Shown: positions 8,976 to 18,740, counted from the first letter of the stretch. The stretch: 64,000 nt of DNA from Rheinheimera faecalis (GCF_021290965.1 NZ_JAJOYT010000005.1:124001-188000); one strand, 5' to 3'. A program made the numbers and translations. The notes: generated by a model from the letters alone, not told the origin.

Positions 8976-10712
8976 ATGAGTCTGGAGCAGTACGGCGTAT
9001 TCGCTATTTTGGCAGGGTTGATTGCCCTGCTGACCCTGACACGGCTATCGGCCGCCTGGGTATTTGGAGCAGTGGCCGTACTGACTTATCTGACGGACTT
9101 GCTCAACGTACAACAATTTGCCGCCAGTTTTACCGACTCCTCGTTATTAACATTGGTGTTGTTATTGCTGGTGTCTATAGCGCTGGAGAAAACCCGGCTG
9201 ATCAGTTGGGTAGGGCAGCAGCTTAACAACGGCGGCTTACGTACCGTACTCACCCGGCTTTGGGTGTCCACTTCCTTGTTGTCGTCATTTACTGCCAATA
9301 CCGCAGTAGTCGCCAGTTTAATTGGTGCTATTAAACGTAGTCAGAAGTTTGCCCCAAGCAAGCTGATGTTGCCTATGGCTTTTGCGGCCACTTTTGGTGG
9401 CACTCTTACTTTGATTGGCACCTCCACCAACTTAGTGGTCAACAGCTTTTTAGATAAAGCCGGTTTGCCCTTACTCGAGTTTTTCACTACAACGGCCGTA
9501 GGTGCTGGAGTGGTGCTGTCTGGTATGTTGATGATGTGGCTGATTGCAGACCGTCTGCCTGTCACTGAAAAAACAGTAGATGAAGCCGACTTGCAGTATT
9601 TCCTTGAAGCGCGTTTAAGTGCGGACTCAGTACTGATTGGAAAAACTATAGGTGAAGCAGGCCTTCGGCATCTACGGAAGTTGTTTTTAGCCGAAATAGT
9701 GCGGGGTGATCAGAATATAGCGCCTGTTTGCCCGGACGACCGCTTGCAGCAAGGGGATGTATTACTCTTTGCCGGTGATATGGAATCTGTGGCTTTATTG
9801 CAGGAAATTCAGGGTCTGACTTTGTATGGCCATCACAGCATGAATGGTCAGGCGTTGGTGGAAGCTATTATCAGCCATTCGTCGAGCCTGAATGGCGTAT
9901 CTCTGAAAGACGCCAAATTTCGTGAAGAGTTTGATGCTGTGGTAGTTGCAGTCAAACGTGGGCAGGAACGCCTGCAGGGCGGTTTAGGTTCTATAGTGCT
10001 GCAAACCGGCGATACCTTATTGCTGGTGCCGGGCAAAACCTTTCATCAAAACAGCAAACTCAATAAAGAGTTTTTATTGGTAAACGGCGTTGATTCGGCG
10101 ACCCGTTTATCCTTGCGCCGCAGCTGGGGTGTGTTATCTGCTTTTGTTGCTGTGATTGGTTTATCCATGACTGGCGAGCTACCTTTACTCAAAGGGCTGG
10201 TGTTATTACTGATAGGTTTAATGGCGACAGGCATTATCAGTTTGCAGGAAGTCAGGCGGCGTTTTCCACTGGATATAGTGCTGATTGTAGGTGGTGCTTT
10301 GGTGTTGTCGCAGGCGATGGAAAATACTGGTGTATCTGAACTGCTGGGGCAGGGCTTGTTGCAGGTATTTACTGGTTACCATTTATTCTGGGCTTTAGCC
10401 GCTTTGTATTTTTTCACGCTGATACTGACGGAGCTGATGTCCAATAATGCTGCCGCTGCTTTGGCTTGTCCTTTGGCTATCAGTTTGGCGAAAGCTTTTG
10501 GTATCGACCCTATGCCTTTTATTATGGCGGTACTGTTTGGTGCCAGTGCCAGCTTTATATCGCCATGGGGTTATCAAACCAATCTGCTGGTTTATACAGT
10601 CGGTAACTACAAATTAAGCCAGTATGTCAAAGTGGGTTTGCCTATGGCGCTGGCCTATTCGATAGCTGTATTAGCCTTAATTCCATTGTTTTTCCCTTTT
10701 CAGTCGCTGTAA
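8976..10712 (+). CDS. SLC13-family permease with two RCK_C domains, likely sulfate uptake
   Basis: 578 residues with around ten hydrophobic segments in two halves and, between about residues 200 and 370, two soluble TrkA-C/RCK_C domains (pattern LxxxxLRHLRKLFLAEIVR...GDVLLFAG repeated as VVVAVKRG...GDTLLLVPG). The transport halves carry the repeated signature of the family: FTANTAVVASLIGAI...TLIGTSTNLVVNS and LMSNNAAAALACPLAISLA. Family members move sulfate or dicarboxylates with sodium. Its position inside the sulfate-assimilation operon, two bases after cysN, makes sulfate the likely substrate and would replace the CysPTWA or CysZ systems. The substrate is inferred from context. Confidence 0.85.
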   Translation: MSLEQYGVFAILAGLIALLTLTRLSAAWVFGAVAVLTYLTDLLNVQQFAASFTDSSLLTLVLLLLVSIALEKTRLISWVGQQLNNGGLRTVLTRLWVSTSLLSSFTANTAVVASLIGAIKRSQKFAPSKLMLPMAFAATFGGTLTLIGTSTNLVVNSFLDKAGLPLLEFFTTTAVGAGVVLSGMLMMWLIADRLPVTEKTVDEADLQYFLEARLSADSVLIGKTIGEAGLRHLRKLFLAEIVRGDQNIAPVCPDDRLQQGDVLLFAGDMESVALLQEIQGLTLYGHHSMNGQALVEAIISHSSSLNGVSLKDAKFREEFDAVVVAVKRGQERLQGGLGSIVLQTGDTLLLVPGKTFHQNSKLNKEFLLVNGVDSATRLSLRRSWGVLSAFVAVIGLSMTGELPLLKGLVLLLIGLMATGIISLQEVRRRFPLDIVLIVGGALVLSQAMENTGVSELLGQGLLQVFTGYHLFWALAALYFFTLILTELMSNNAAAALACPLAISLAKAFGIDPMPFIMAVLFGASASFISPWGYQTNLLVYTVGNYKLSQYVKVGLPMALAYSIAVLALIPLFFPFQSL

Positions 10713-10721
10713 GGAATTTTT

Positions 10722-11315
10722 ATGAGTCAGGTCGTTTGGCAAAACTATCAAATCAGCCGCGCCGATCGTGAGCAACAAAACGGTCATCAGGGCGTTGTAT
10801 TGTGGTTTACCGGATTAAGCGGCGCAGGAAAATCCACAGTGGCCAACGCGTTAGAGCAGGAATTAGTAAAACGTAAAGTGCATAGTTATTTGCTGGATGG
10901 CGACAATGTGCGTCATGGTTTATGTGCTGATTTAGGCTTTAGTGAAGCCGACCGCACCGAAAATATCCGCAGGGTAGGTGCAGTAGCAGGTTTAATGCTG
11001 GACGCTGGTTTGGTGGTTTTGAGCGCCTTTATTTCGCCTTACCGTGCCCAGCGTCAGGCAATAAAAAACAGCCTGCCGGAAGGTAAGTTTTTAGAGATTT
11101 ATATCGCCACCTCTTTGGATGTGTGCGAGCAGCGTGACGTCAAAGGTTTGTATCAAAAAGCCAGACGTGGTGAAATCAGTCACTTCACCGGGATTTCCGA
11201 TCCTTATGAAGCACCGGAGCAACCGGATCTAACGATAGACACAGCACAGCAAAGTCTGGAGCAAAGTGTTGATCAACTGATTGCCTTACTGACTGAAAAA
11301 GGAGTGCTAAGCTAA
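10722..11315 (+). CDS. cysC: Adenylylsulfate kinase CysC
   Basis: 197 residues, as in E. coli. The enzyme phosphorylates adenylyl sulfate at the 3' position with ATP to give PAPS. The P-loop GLSGAGKST, the DGDNVRHGL segment that binds APS, and the FISPYRAQR motif are all present. It starts nine bases after the permease stop and its TAA overlaps the ATG of cysQ (TAATG), so the operon continues. Confidence 0.97.
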   Translation: MSQVVWQNYQISRADREQQNGHQGVVLWFTGLSGAGKSTVANALEQELVKRKVHSYLLDGDNVRHGLCADLGFSEADRTENIRRVGAVAGLMLDAGLVVLSAFISPYRAQRQAIKNSLPEGKFLEIYIATSLDVCEQRDVKGLYQKARRGEISHFTGISDPYEAPEQPDLTIDTAQQSLEQSVDQLIALLTEKGVLS

Positions 11316-12085
11316 TGTTGGAACTGACACAGGATTTATTGCAGCAAGTACGACGTATAGCTGTTGCTGCAGGTGAAGCCATTTTAACTGTCTATCAGCG
11401 TGACTTTAGCGTTGAACAAAAAGACGATGACTCGCCTTTAACCGAAGCTGATTTAGCCGCTCATCACCTGATTTTGGCTGAACTGAATAAGTTAACGCCG
11501 CATGTGCCTGTGTTATCCGAAGAAGCGGCTGATATTCCATGGTCAGAACGTCAGCAGTGGACAGAATACTGGCTGGTTGACCCTTTAGATGGCACCAAAG
11601 AGTTTATTAAGCGTAACGGCGAATTCACCGTTAACATCGCCCTTATTCAGCAAGGTGAGCCTGTGCTGGGCGTAATTCACGCACCAGTGCTGGATAAAAC
11701 CTATGCAGCAGCTGAAGGTTTAGGTGCAACCCGACAACAAGATGGCCTAACAGAAACTATCAGGGTGGCATTAACGCCATCAGCCGGTGAGGTAGTGAAA
11801 GTGGTCGGCAGTCGCAGCCATTACAGCGCTGATGTGGAAGACTATTTAAGCCGTTTCCCACAACATGAACTGATAGCTGTAGGTAGTTCGCTGAAGTTTT
11901 GCTTAGTGGCTGAAGGCAGTGCGCATTTGTATCCACGTTTTGGCCCTACTATGCTGTGGGATACAGGCGCAGGTCATGTGATAGCTAAAGTCGCAGGTGC
12001 CCAGGTGGAGTATCAGGGGATAGCCAATCCGGCTTATCACAGAGAAAATCTGAAAAACCCAAATTTTCTGGTCAGCGCCTTATAA
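11315..12085 (+). CDS. cysQ: 3'(2'),5'-bisphosphate nucleotidase CysQ
   Basis: 256 residues of the inositol-monophosphatase fold. It removes the 3' phosphate of PAP (the by-product of PAPS reduction) and PAPS, protecting the sulfate pathway from product inhibition. The metal-binding motifs are intact: SEEAA after the LTEADLAAHH helix, and DPLDGTKEF followed by NGEFTVNIALI. The C-terminal WDTGAGHVIAKVAGA block is the other family signature. It is the last gene of the cys operon; no clear terminator was seen after it. Confidence 0.95.
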   Translation: MLELTQDLLQQVRRIAVAAGEAILTVYQRDFSVEQKDDDSPLTEADLAAHHLILAELNKLTPHVPVLSEEAADIPWSERQQWTEYWLVDPLDGTKEFIKRNGEFTVNIALIQQGEPVLGVIHAPVLDKTYAAAEGLGATRQQDGLTETIRVALTPSAGEVVKVVGSRSHYSADVEDYLSRFPQHELIAVGSSLKFCLVAEGSAHLYPRFGPTMLWDTGAGHVIAKVAGAQVEYQGIANPAYHRENLKNPNFLVSAL

Positions 12086-12227
12086 TTCAGTGAGTTAAAC
12101 TAAATGCTACAAAATAATACTGTCTTGTCTTACCAAAGCAGCCGATAATGTATACACCCTTGAACTTGAAGCGACAGCTGTCTTGACTTCAGTTATCTTG
12201 GGTAAGGATAAGGCAGTTGAGGTGGGT

Positions 12228-12611
12228 ATGAATCTGTTAAGTCGGTTGCACAAGGCTCCGATCCGGGTATTGCGGTTACAACGGCGTAAAAGTATGTCGC
12301 GTATTCGCTTTAGCATGATTCGGCTCAGAATGGCCTTGTCGCAGGAAACAGATGAAACCAGACGCATGCTGATTATTTATCAGCGCTCTTTACAGGGCAA
12401 AGCCACCCAGGCTGAAATGCGTTTTGCCAATCACCAATTGGTGGACGTGTTAAGAGCAACAGGCTTGGGCATATTCGCCGTGTTACCTTTTGCGCCTATA
12501 ACTATTCCTATCCTAATTAAACTCGGCCGCAAGCTGGGCATAGAAGTGTTGCCAAGCTCCTTTCAGCCCAAAGCAGATAAACCGAAAAAGCTACCGGATT
12601 ACGAATCTTAG
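12228..12611 (+). CDS. LETM1-like domain protein
   Basis: 127 residues from the ATG at 12228, preceded by GAGGTG; the longer frame starts at a TTG at 12183 without a ribosome site. The C-terminal part (LLRATG-like VLRATGLGIFAVLPFAPITIPILIK, split here as ATGLGIFAVLPFAP and ITIPILIKLGRKLG) resembles the hydrophobic LETM1-related segment found in small bacterial proteins of unknown role. The N-terminus is very basic (RLHKAPIRVLRLQRRK). It has one probable membrane segment. Its function in bacteria is not established. It converges with the YbhN-like gene nine bases away. Confidence 0.6.
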   Translation: MNLLSRLHKAPIRVLRLQRRKSMSRIRFSMIRLRMALSQETDETRRMLIIYQRSLQGKATQAEMRFANHQLVDVLRATGLGIFAVLPFAPITIPILIKLGRKLGIEVLPSSFQPKADKPKKLPDYES

Positions 12612-12620
12612 TTGCAGTTC

Positions 12621-13568
12621 TTAACTCTTTGAGCTTCTGAATTTTTTCAGCAACTGGTCCTGTTCAAACCACACCACAATAATCAACGAAATAGCAAAAG
12701 GGATCAGCAGATAAAATAAGCGGAATACCAGTAACGCAGCAATCACATCGGCCGGATTCACTTCAGGCAATGCCAATAAAAACATTACTTCCAGTACACC
12801 TAAACCACCTGGTGCATGCGATAACAAGGCCGCAGAGAAAGACGCCAGAAATATACCCAATACCATAAAATAACCTGGGTTACTTTGTTCGGGTAAGGCG
12901 TAATAAATAATGGCAGCAGCGGCCAATAATTCCAATGGCGCTACAATCAGCTGACGGCAAACCAATGAAAAGCGAGGGTACTCCAGCTTCATCTTCCATA
13001 AATTGATACAGCGTTTTTTCGCCAGGCTACCCCATAAATACAAAGCCACCAGAAACAACATGCCAGCGCCAAGCAGGAAAGCTATCCATTCAGGTATGGC
13101 TTTATGAAAATGGGCAGGCAGGCTGGGTTCGATCATCAGCGCTATGCCACCCAACAAAATACTGCCCAAGGCGAAAGTGAAAGAACAGAACGCAACCAGA
13201 ATACCTACTTCGCCGGCGGTTAGGCCTTGCGAGCGATAAGCCCTGTAACGCACTACAGCGCCGGAAAATACCGAAGCACCTAAGTTATGGCCAATAGCAT
13301 AAGCGGTGAAGGAAGCGATGGAAATAAAGGTCCAGGATACTTTTTTACGCAGATGAGATAACGCCAGCCTGTCGTAGCCCGCTAAGGCCACGTAAGCAAA
13401 GACTGTTGCTAATCCAGCCATCAGCCAACCATGCAGAGAAATGGCTTCAAGGCTAAGAACTACATCTTCATAGGAGATATCTTTGAGCTGCTCAAGCAGC
13501 ACATAGACTGAAAATGCTACAGCGGCCAAACCTAACAGCGGCCAGAAGTAGTCTTTTTTTATCATCAT
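12621..13568 (-). CDS. YbhN/UPF0104-family membrane protein
   Basis: 315 residues from the ATG at 13568, preceded by AAGGA; the longer frame to 13664 adds a basic stretch without a ribosome site. The protein has about eight hydrophobic segments and resembles the membrane part of lysylphosphatidylglycerol synthases (AglD/UPF0104), without the C-terminal synthase domain. Typical patterns are AIGHNLGASVFSGAVVRYRAY and FLASFSAALLSHAPGGLGVLE. The family is proposed to flip lipids or anchor partner proteins; the substrate here is unknown. It stands alone, and a gap of about 270 bases to its right holds its promoter and the terminator of the next gene. Confidence 0.8.
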   Translation of the reverse strand: MMIKKDYFWPLLGLAAVAFSVYVLLEQLKDISYEDVVLSLEAISLHGWLMAGLATVFAYVALAGYDRLALSHLRKKVSWTFISIASFTAYAIGHNLGASVFSGAVVRYRAYRSQGLTAGEVGILVAFCSFTFALGSILLGGIALMIEPSLPAHFHKAIPEWIAFLLGAGMLFLVALYLWGSLAKKRCINLWKMKLEYPRFSLVCRQLIVAPLELLAAAAIIYYALPEQSNPGYFMVLGIFLASFSAALLSHAPGGLGVLEVMFLLALPEVNPADVIAALLVFRLFYLLIPFAISLIIVVWFEQDQLLKKFRSSKS

Positions 13569-13790
13569 CTCAATCCTTGTCTGATCGCATGTTTTTGCGT
13601 TGTGGGCAAAAACGGTAACACAACCATGACGTGTCTTGCGTGTCAGGTGTCCTGCATTATCCATTGTGGTTAAGCAGTGAACCTGACTTTATGGTTATTA
13701 CAATGGGTCTATCTCAGCATCCACAACAGGCTTTGGCAAGTTAAGCCGTCCTTTTTGGTGACTGGTTGCTTAAAACTACAGCAAACAAGA

Positions 13791-13823
13791 CAAAAACCGG
13801 CATGTTGAATTCAAACTGCCGGT
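13791..13823 (-). terminator. Terminator of the NSS symporter gene
   Basis: Read leftwards, ACCGGCA pairs with TGCCGGT across a 14-base loop and is followed by a T run. It lies 16 bases beyond the symporter stop codon. Confidence 0.8.
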
Positions 13824-13838
13824 CTATTACCTGAAAAC

Positions 13839-15185
13839 TTAACTGCCTTTAATCGTCATGATGGCCACTATCGCAATCAATACCGGAGAAACTACAGCAG
13901 CTAACAACCAGTAAATTTTCTGCACAGCGGCTGGCACTTCACCCGCTAAAATGGCTTTAATTTGTGGCCAAATTCGCCAGCCGACAAAAGTCGCTGCAAA
14001 CATACCACCTAAAGGCATCAACACATTAGATGCCATAAAGTCCATCGCATCAAATGGGGTTTTTCCGAAAATGGTATAGCTTTCCATACCACCGCCGAAA
14101 GACAACGCAGCCGGAATACCTAACACCACATAGTTCACTACAGCAACCCAAATAGTGGCTGTCTTACGCTCCATGCCATATTCATCAATCAGGAAAGCCA
14201 CTACAGGTTCCAGAATAGAGATTGAAGAAGTGACAGCAGCAAACAGCAGCAAACAGAAGAATATTAAAGCTAACACCTGACCACCAGCCATCTGGGCAAA
14301 AAGCGCAGGCATAGTGATAAAAGTTAAACCCGGGCCAGCAGCAGGGTCGACGTTAAAAGCGAATACTGCAGGTAGAATCATCAGGCCAGCCATCACAGAC
14401 GCCAGAGTCGCTAAACCAGCTATCCATAAACCTGCGTTCACTACTTTGGTTTCAGGACTTAAATAAGAGCCATAAGCCACCATTAATCCAGCGCCTACAG
14501 ACAAGGAAAATACAGCTAAACCTAAAGCATCCAGCACCATCTTAATGCTCAATTTGCTCCAGTCCGGCGTAATAAAGTACATCACACCTTCTATCGCACC
14601 TGGTAAGGTCAGGCTGCGCCATACCATCACCAGCATTAACACAAACAGCGCTGGCATCAGAATTTTACAAATACGTTCAATACCAGACTGAACACCTGCA
14701 ATCACAATGACTGCTGTGATGATCATAAACAGAGCTGTGTAGATTAAAGAGGAGGTTGGATTAGCGATAAAGTTAGTAAAAGTATCACTTAACACTTTGG
14801 CGTCTGTGGTCAACACTGTGCCCTGAATAGTTTGCACTATATAGGCTATGGTCCAGCCTCCTACCACACAGTAGAAGCCCAGAATTAAAAAGACCCCAAG
14901 CACAGAAAGCCAACCTGCGACATGCCAATAGCCTTTGCCCATGGCGCGATAGGCTGAAGTGGCAGATTTTTTGGCAGTACGGCCAATCATCATTTCTGCC
15001 AGCAACATCACCACACCAACAGAAAACACACAGGCCAGATACACTAATAAGAATACGCCGCCGCCATTGGCGCCTGCGACATAAGGGAATTTCCAGATCG
15101 CGCCAAGGCCCACTGCAGAGCCTGCTGCCGCTAAAATAAATCCGATACGCGAACCCCAGCTGCCGCGTGTTGTAGAGTTAGTCAT
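13839..15185 (-). CDS. Sodium-dependent transporter, NSS/SNF family
   Basis: 448 residues with about eleven hydrophobic segments. The N-terminal signature GSRIGFILAAAGSAVGLGAIWKFPY (split: SRIGFILAAAGSAVGLG and AIWKFPY) is the sodium- and substrate-binding TM1 of neurotransmitter:sodium symporters such as LeuT and TnaT. SLSVGAGLMVAYGSY corresponds to TM6. Substrates in the family are amino acids or related compounds; which one cannot be told here. The gene stands alone with its own terminator and a 309-base divergent region towards the thioredoxin-NHL gene. Confidence 0.93.
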   Translation of the reverse strand: MTNSTTRGSWGSRIGFILAAAGSAVGLGAIWKFPYVAGANGGGVFLLVYLACVFSVGVVMLLAEMMIGRTAKKSATSAYRAMGKGYWHVAGWLSVLGVFLILGFYCVVGGWTIAYIVQTIQGTVLTTDAKVLSDTFTNFIANPTSSLIYTALFMIITAVIVIAGVQSGIERICKILMPALFVLMLVMVWRSLTLPGAIEGVMYFITPDWSKLSIKMVLDALGLAVFSLSVGAGLMVAYGSYLSPETKVVNAGLWIAGLATLASVMAGLMILPAVFAFNVDPAAGPGLTFITMPALFAQMAGGQVLALIFFCLLLFAAVTSSISILEPVVAFLIDEYGMERKTATIWVAVVNYVVLGIPAALSFGGGMESYTIFGKTPFDAMDFMASNVLMPLGGMFAATFVGWRIWPQIKAILAGEVPAAVQKIYWLLAAVVSPVLIAIVAIMTIKGS

Positions 15186-15494
15186 GCTTATCTCTTATGT
15201 AGTTATAGTTTTTTTGGACTTGGTTATACCCGTCGCACTTGTGGCCTCACTGCAATCCCCATTACTTTGGGTATATCCTGACTCACAGTTAAAGATGGAA
15301 TGAGTCTGGAAGTCGCAGAAGTTACACCTTGGTGCAGCAGCAAGATAGAGGAAATCTGTGTCAAAAAGCAACCAAAAAACCGCCGCTGTCATTAATCTAT
15401 CGTTAAACTCTGGTTAGTTTAACTAAAACAATGAACGAAATTAGCTGAAACACCGTTCTATAGTAGGTAAGAGCAGTCTGACCAGGAGTCACTA
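15186..15494. other. Divergent intergenic region with an inverted repeat
   Basis: This 309-base stretch separates the leftward NSS symporter and the rightward thioredoxin-NHL gene, so it must hold both promoters. Its only clear structure is the inverted repeat GTTAAACT-N6-AGTTTAAC at 15402-15423, a possible operator for a dimeric regulator. No gene was seen. Confidence 0.45.
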
Positions 15495-17009
15495 ATGCGT
15501 TTTAAACTAATAATCTGGATTTTCATCATGGCCTGTAGTTTAACCTTTGGCCTCGCCAAAGCCTCTGCCCGCACCAATAGTGTTGAGTTTCCTGCGGGTT
15601 TACCCTGGGTCAATGTGACAGAACCTCTGACGATGCAGAAATTAAAAGGCAAGGTAGTGTTGCTGGATTTCTGGACCTATGGCTGCGTCAATTGTATTCA
15701 CGTGATCCCGGACCTGCACAAGCTGGAGCACAAGTATGGCAACAAGCTGGCTGTGATCTCAGTGCACTCCCCCAAGTTTGATAACGAAAAGCAGCTAAGC
15801 ACCTTAACTTCTATAGTGCGGCGTTACGGTATGCAGCATGCGGTGGTGAATGACGTTGATTTTCAGTTATGGCGCTCTTACGCGGTTCGGGCCTGGCCTA
15901 CTTTTGTGCTGATAGGCCCGGATGGTAAATACGTTGGCCAAACTTCAGGTGAAGGCCGTTACGATGTGTTGGATCAAGCCATTGAACAATTGCTGGCCGA
16001 GTTTAAAGGCGAACCGAATCTTAAACCTCTGCCTATTAAATTACTGGACCCGCTGGATACTCCATTAGCAGCCCCAGGCAGTTTGACTGTGGACGAACGT
16101 TATATTGCCATCAGCGACACCTTGCATAACCAAATCGTACTGCTGGATCATCAGGGTAAGCTGGTGAAGCGTTTAGGGTCTGGTATAGCTGAACTGAAAG
16201 ATGGCCACAGCGACAGCAGCGCTTTTTCGTCTCCTCAGGGTTTGGTACTGACAGACAAATCTTTGTATGTGGCTGATACAGGCAACCATGCTATTCGCCG
16301 TATTGATTTAACCACTTTCCAGGTGACGACTATTGCAGGCAATGGTGAATTGGCACAAGGCCGTTTAGTGCCGGGTTCAACACCAACTGAAGTATCGCTG
16401 CGTTCCCCATGGGATTTGGTCATGGATAAAACCACTTTGTATATCGCTATGGCGGGCAGTCATCAAATCTGGACTTTGGATTTACAAAACTCACAATTAA
16501 AAGCTTTTGCCGGCACAGGACAAGAAGCTTTGCTGGACGGTGAACGTGGTGATGCCGCTTTTAATCAGCCAAGCGGTTTAGCTTTAAGAGGCAATAAGCT
16601 GTGGGTTGCAGACGCAGAAGCCAGCGCAGTGCGGGAAATAGACCTGAGTTCTGACAAAGTAGACACTTTAGTGGGGCAGGGTTTATTTGAATTTGGTTTA
16701 AAAGACGGTGGTTTTAAACGGGCTTTGATGCAACACAATAAAGACGTGGTGTCACTGGATAAAAATACCCTGGCCGTGGCTGATACCTATAACCATAAAA
16801 TCAGGTTATTGGATTTGGATGAGCAGCAAGTTATGACTTTAAGCCTGGGCACAGAGTTAAACGAACCTGGTGGGCTGGCTGTGTTTAATGGTGAGCTTTA
16901 TATCGCCGACACTAATAACAATAGAATTTTACGCTGGCATCTGAAGGACCAGAAATTGTCTGAAGTGCAGGTGCCTGCGTCCGCTAAGGCAGATACAAAG
17001 CCAAAGTAA
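15495..17009 (+). CDS. Secreted thioredoxin-like protein with NHL repeats
   Basis: 504 residues. A signal peptide (about 1-25) is followed by a thioredoxin-like domain with active-site CVNC in WTYGCVNCIHVIPDL (about residues 54-68) and a cis-Pro region RAWPTFVLI. The remainder, from about residue 190, contains at least four NHL beta-propeller repeats such as FSSPQGLVLTDKSLYVADTG and FNQPSGLALRGNKLWVADAE. The architecture is that of NHLRC2 and its bacterial relatives. It probably acts in the periplasm in thiol-disulfide chemistry, with the propeller as a binding platform; the partner is unknown. Single gene with the divergent region upstream. Confidence 0.88.
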   Translation: MRFKLIIWIFIMACSLTFGLAKASARTNSVEFPAGLPWVNVTEPLTMQKLKGKVVLLDFWTYGCVNCIHVIPDLHKLEHKYGNKLAVISVHSPKFDNEKQLSTLTSIVRRYGMQHAVVNDVDFQLWRSYAVRAWPTFVLIGPDGKYVGQTSGEGRYDVLDQAIEQLLAEFKGEPNLKPLPIKLLDPLDTPLAAPGSLTVDERYIAISDTLHNQIVLLDHQGKLVKRLGSGIAELKDGHSDSSAFSSPQGLVLTDKSLYVADTGNHAIRRIDLTTFQVTTIAGNGELAQGRLVPGSTPTEVSLRSPWDLVMDKTTLYIAMAGSHQIWTLDLQNSQLKAFAGTGQEALLDGERGDAAFNQPSGLALRGNKLWVADAEASAVREIDLSSDKVDTLVGQGLFEFGLKDGGFKRALMQHNKDVVSLDKNTLAVADTYNHKIRLLDLDEQQVMTLSLGTELNEPGGLAVFNGELYIADTNNNRILRWHLKDQKLSEVQVPASAKADTKPK

Positions 17010-17053
17010 GTGGAGTCTGGTACACTGAATGCAGAATAGTTGGGAAACTCAAA

Positions 17054-17746
17054 ATGCGTTTAGATAAGTTTATTTGTGATTGTACCGGTCTGACTCGTAG
17101 TCAGGCCGGCAAAGTAATACGCCAAAAGCTGGTCACAGTGAATGGCGAAATTGCCAAACAACCGGCCTTGCAACTTAAAGCCTCTGACCAGGTGTTTTTA
17201 GAAGGCGAACAACTGCAGCTGATTGGTTTACGTTATATAGTCATGCACAAACCTGCTGGTTATATCTGCTCGACTGAAGATCCAGACCACAATACTGTGT
17301 TCACTTTAATGGATGAACCTCTGATGGAGCGTTTGCACACAGTCGGCCGTTTGGATTTGGATACCACAGGTATGGTGCTGATCACAGACGATGGTCAGTG
17401 GTCACATAAAATCAGTTCACCTAAACATCACTGTACTAAAACCTACAGGGTATGGTTGGCTGACCCTGTGCCTGAAGCAACAATTACAGAGTTCGCTGAA
17501 GGCATTATGTTACGTGGTGAAAAAGACTTAACTAAGCCTGCGAAGCTGGAAATCATCGATCCACATCAGGTCCTGCTGACGATAAGCGAAGGTCGTTACC
17601 ATCAGGTCAAACGTATGTTTGGAGCTATAGGTAACAAAGTGGAAAAACTACACCGCGAACAAATTGGCGACCTGCCACTGGACCCGGATTTAGCCGAAGG
17701 CGAGTACCGTTATTTAACGCCTGAAGAAGTGGCTCTGTTCCGCTAA
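17054..17746 (+). CDS. rsuA: 16S rRNA pseudouridine(516) synthase RsuA
   Basis: 230 residues, the size of E. coli RsuA. It converts U516 of 16S rRNA to pseudouridine. An N-terminal S4 RNA-binding domain (MRLDKFICDCTGLTRSQAGK onward, about 1-60) precedes the catalytic domain, where GRLDLDTTGMVLITDDG contains the catalytic Asp and EGRYHQVKRMFGA the C-terminal signature. CSTEDPDHNTVF and SSPKHHCTKTY are closer to RsuA than to RluE/F/B. A terminator follows directly. Confidence 0.93.
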   Translation: MRLDKFICDCTGLTRSQAGKVIRQKLVTVNGEIAKQPALQLKASDQVFLEGEQLQLIGLRYIVMHKPAGYICSTEDPDHNTVFTLMDEPLMERLHTVGRLDLDTTGMVLITDDGQWSHKISSPKHHCTKTYRVWLADPVPEATITEFAEGIMLRGEKDLTKPAKLEIIDPHQVLLTISEGRYHQVKRMFGAIGNKVEKLHREQIGDLPLDPDLAEGEYRYLTPEEVALFR

Positions 17747-17754
17747 AAGCTTAA

Positions 17755-17810
17755 AAAAGGGGTCAGCTGAGATTGTTCACACTGCGCAATCTGAGCTGAC
17801 CTCTTTTTAA
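17755..17810 (+). terminator. Long hairpin terminator after rsuA (GGGTCAG type)
   Basis: Arms GGTCAGCTGAGATTG (17761-17775) and CAATCTGAGCTGACC (17787-17801) pair over 15 bases with one mismatch, flanked by an A tract on the left and a T run on the right. It shares the GGGTCAG core with three other hairpins in the window. Confidence 0.85.
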
Positions 17811-17985
17811 TTCATCTGCAATTCAGACGCCCAGCCTATACTTCCCACCAAGACGGCAGCAAAAGCATATAACGGCATAGTCTGTTACAACTTTTTACCT
17901 GATGTATGAACACTTCGCCTTGGTCTGCAGCGTGCTGTCCGTTAAACTAAGCAGGTCTAATCTCATTTGTGTTATGGAGTTTTGT

Positions 17986-18714
17986 ATGTCAAAAATGAAA
18001 ATCGCTATTGCAGCATTAGCTGTTGGTGCTTTGATGTTGTCCGGCTGTTCAGCTACCCATACGGCGATCAGCAAGCGCAATCTTGAAGTTCAGACCAAGA
18101 TGAGTGATACCATCTTTTTAGACCCTGTTGCAGATGATAAACGTACTGTGTTTGTACAGGTACGTAACACCTCAGATCAACAAGGTTTATCCATTGAACC
18201 TCAGATCATCGAAGCAGTGCAGTCTAAAGGTTACCGTGTAGTGCGTGACCCTGAGCAAGCCAACTTCCTGTTACAAGCCAACGTGTTACAAGCTGGTCAA
18301 ACTGATTTACGTAGCCAGAATGAGCTTTTAGGTAGCGGTTTTGGTGGCGCTTTAGTGGGTGGTGCTATCGGTAACCAGTTTGGTAGTGGCAGTGGTCGTG
18401 CTGGCGCTACAGTTGCTGGTGCACTGATAGGTTTAGCTGCTGACGCTATGGTCAAAGATGTGCATTACAGCATCATTACTGATTTACAGATCTCTGAACG
18501 TGCGAAAAAAGGCGTGGTTGTGCTGGAAGAAAACAAAGCCAGCTTAAAACAAGGCAACAGTGGCTATAAAAATGTCACGTCCACTGAAGAAACCGAGTGG
18601 AAACGTTACCAGACCCGTATTTTGTCTACTGCGAATCAGGTCAATATGGAATACGCCGAAGCTGAGCCTGAGTTAGTAAAAGGCCTGATGCGTTCTATCT
18701 CCGGCATTCTGTAA
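17986..18714 (+). CDS. TraT-like outer-membrane lipoprotein
   Basis: 242 residues from the ATG at 17986, which has GGAG upstream; longer in-frame starts at 17974 and 17902 would put extra residues before a canonical lipoprotein signal with lipobox LSGC. The mature protein resembles TraT (complement resistance/surface exclusion family): TKMSDTIFLDP near the start, then a glycine-rich hydrophobic stretch (GSGFGGALVGGAIGNQF, VAGALIGLAADAMV) and a C-terminal VVLEENKASLKQG segment. In conjugative plasmids TraT blocks mating; chromosomal copies like this one have no tra genes near them and their role is unknown. Confidence 0.85.
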   Translation: MSKMKIAIAALAVGALMLSGCSATHTAISKRNLEVQTKMSDTIFLDPVADDKRTVFVQVRNTSDQQGLSIEPQIIEAVQSKGYRVVRDPEQANFLLQANVLQAGQTDLRSQNELLGSGFGGALVGGAIGNQFGSGSGRAGATVAGALIGLAADAMVKDVHYSIITDLQISERAKKGVVVLEENKASLKQGNSGYKNVTSTEETEWKRYQTRILSTANQVNMEYAEAEPELVKGLMRSISGIL

Positions 18715-18740
18715 CTTTTAGTCGTAAATAAGTTTCCCAG

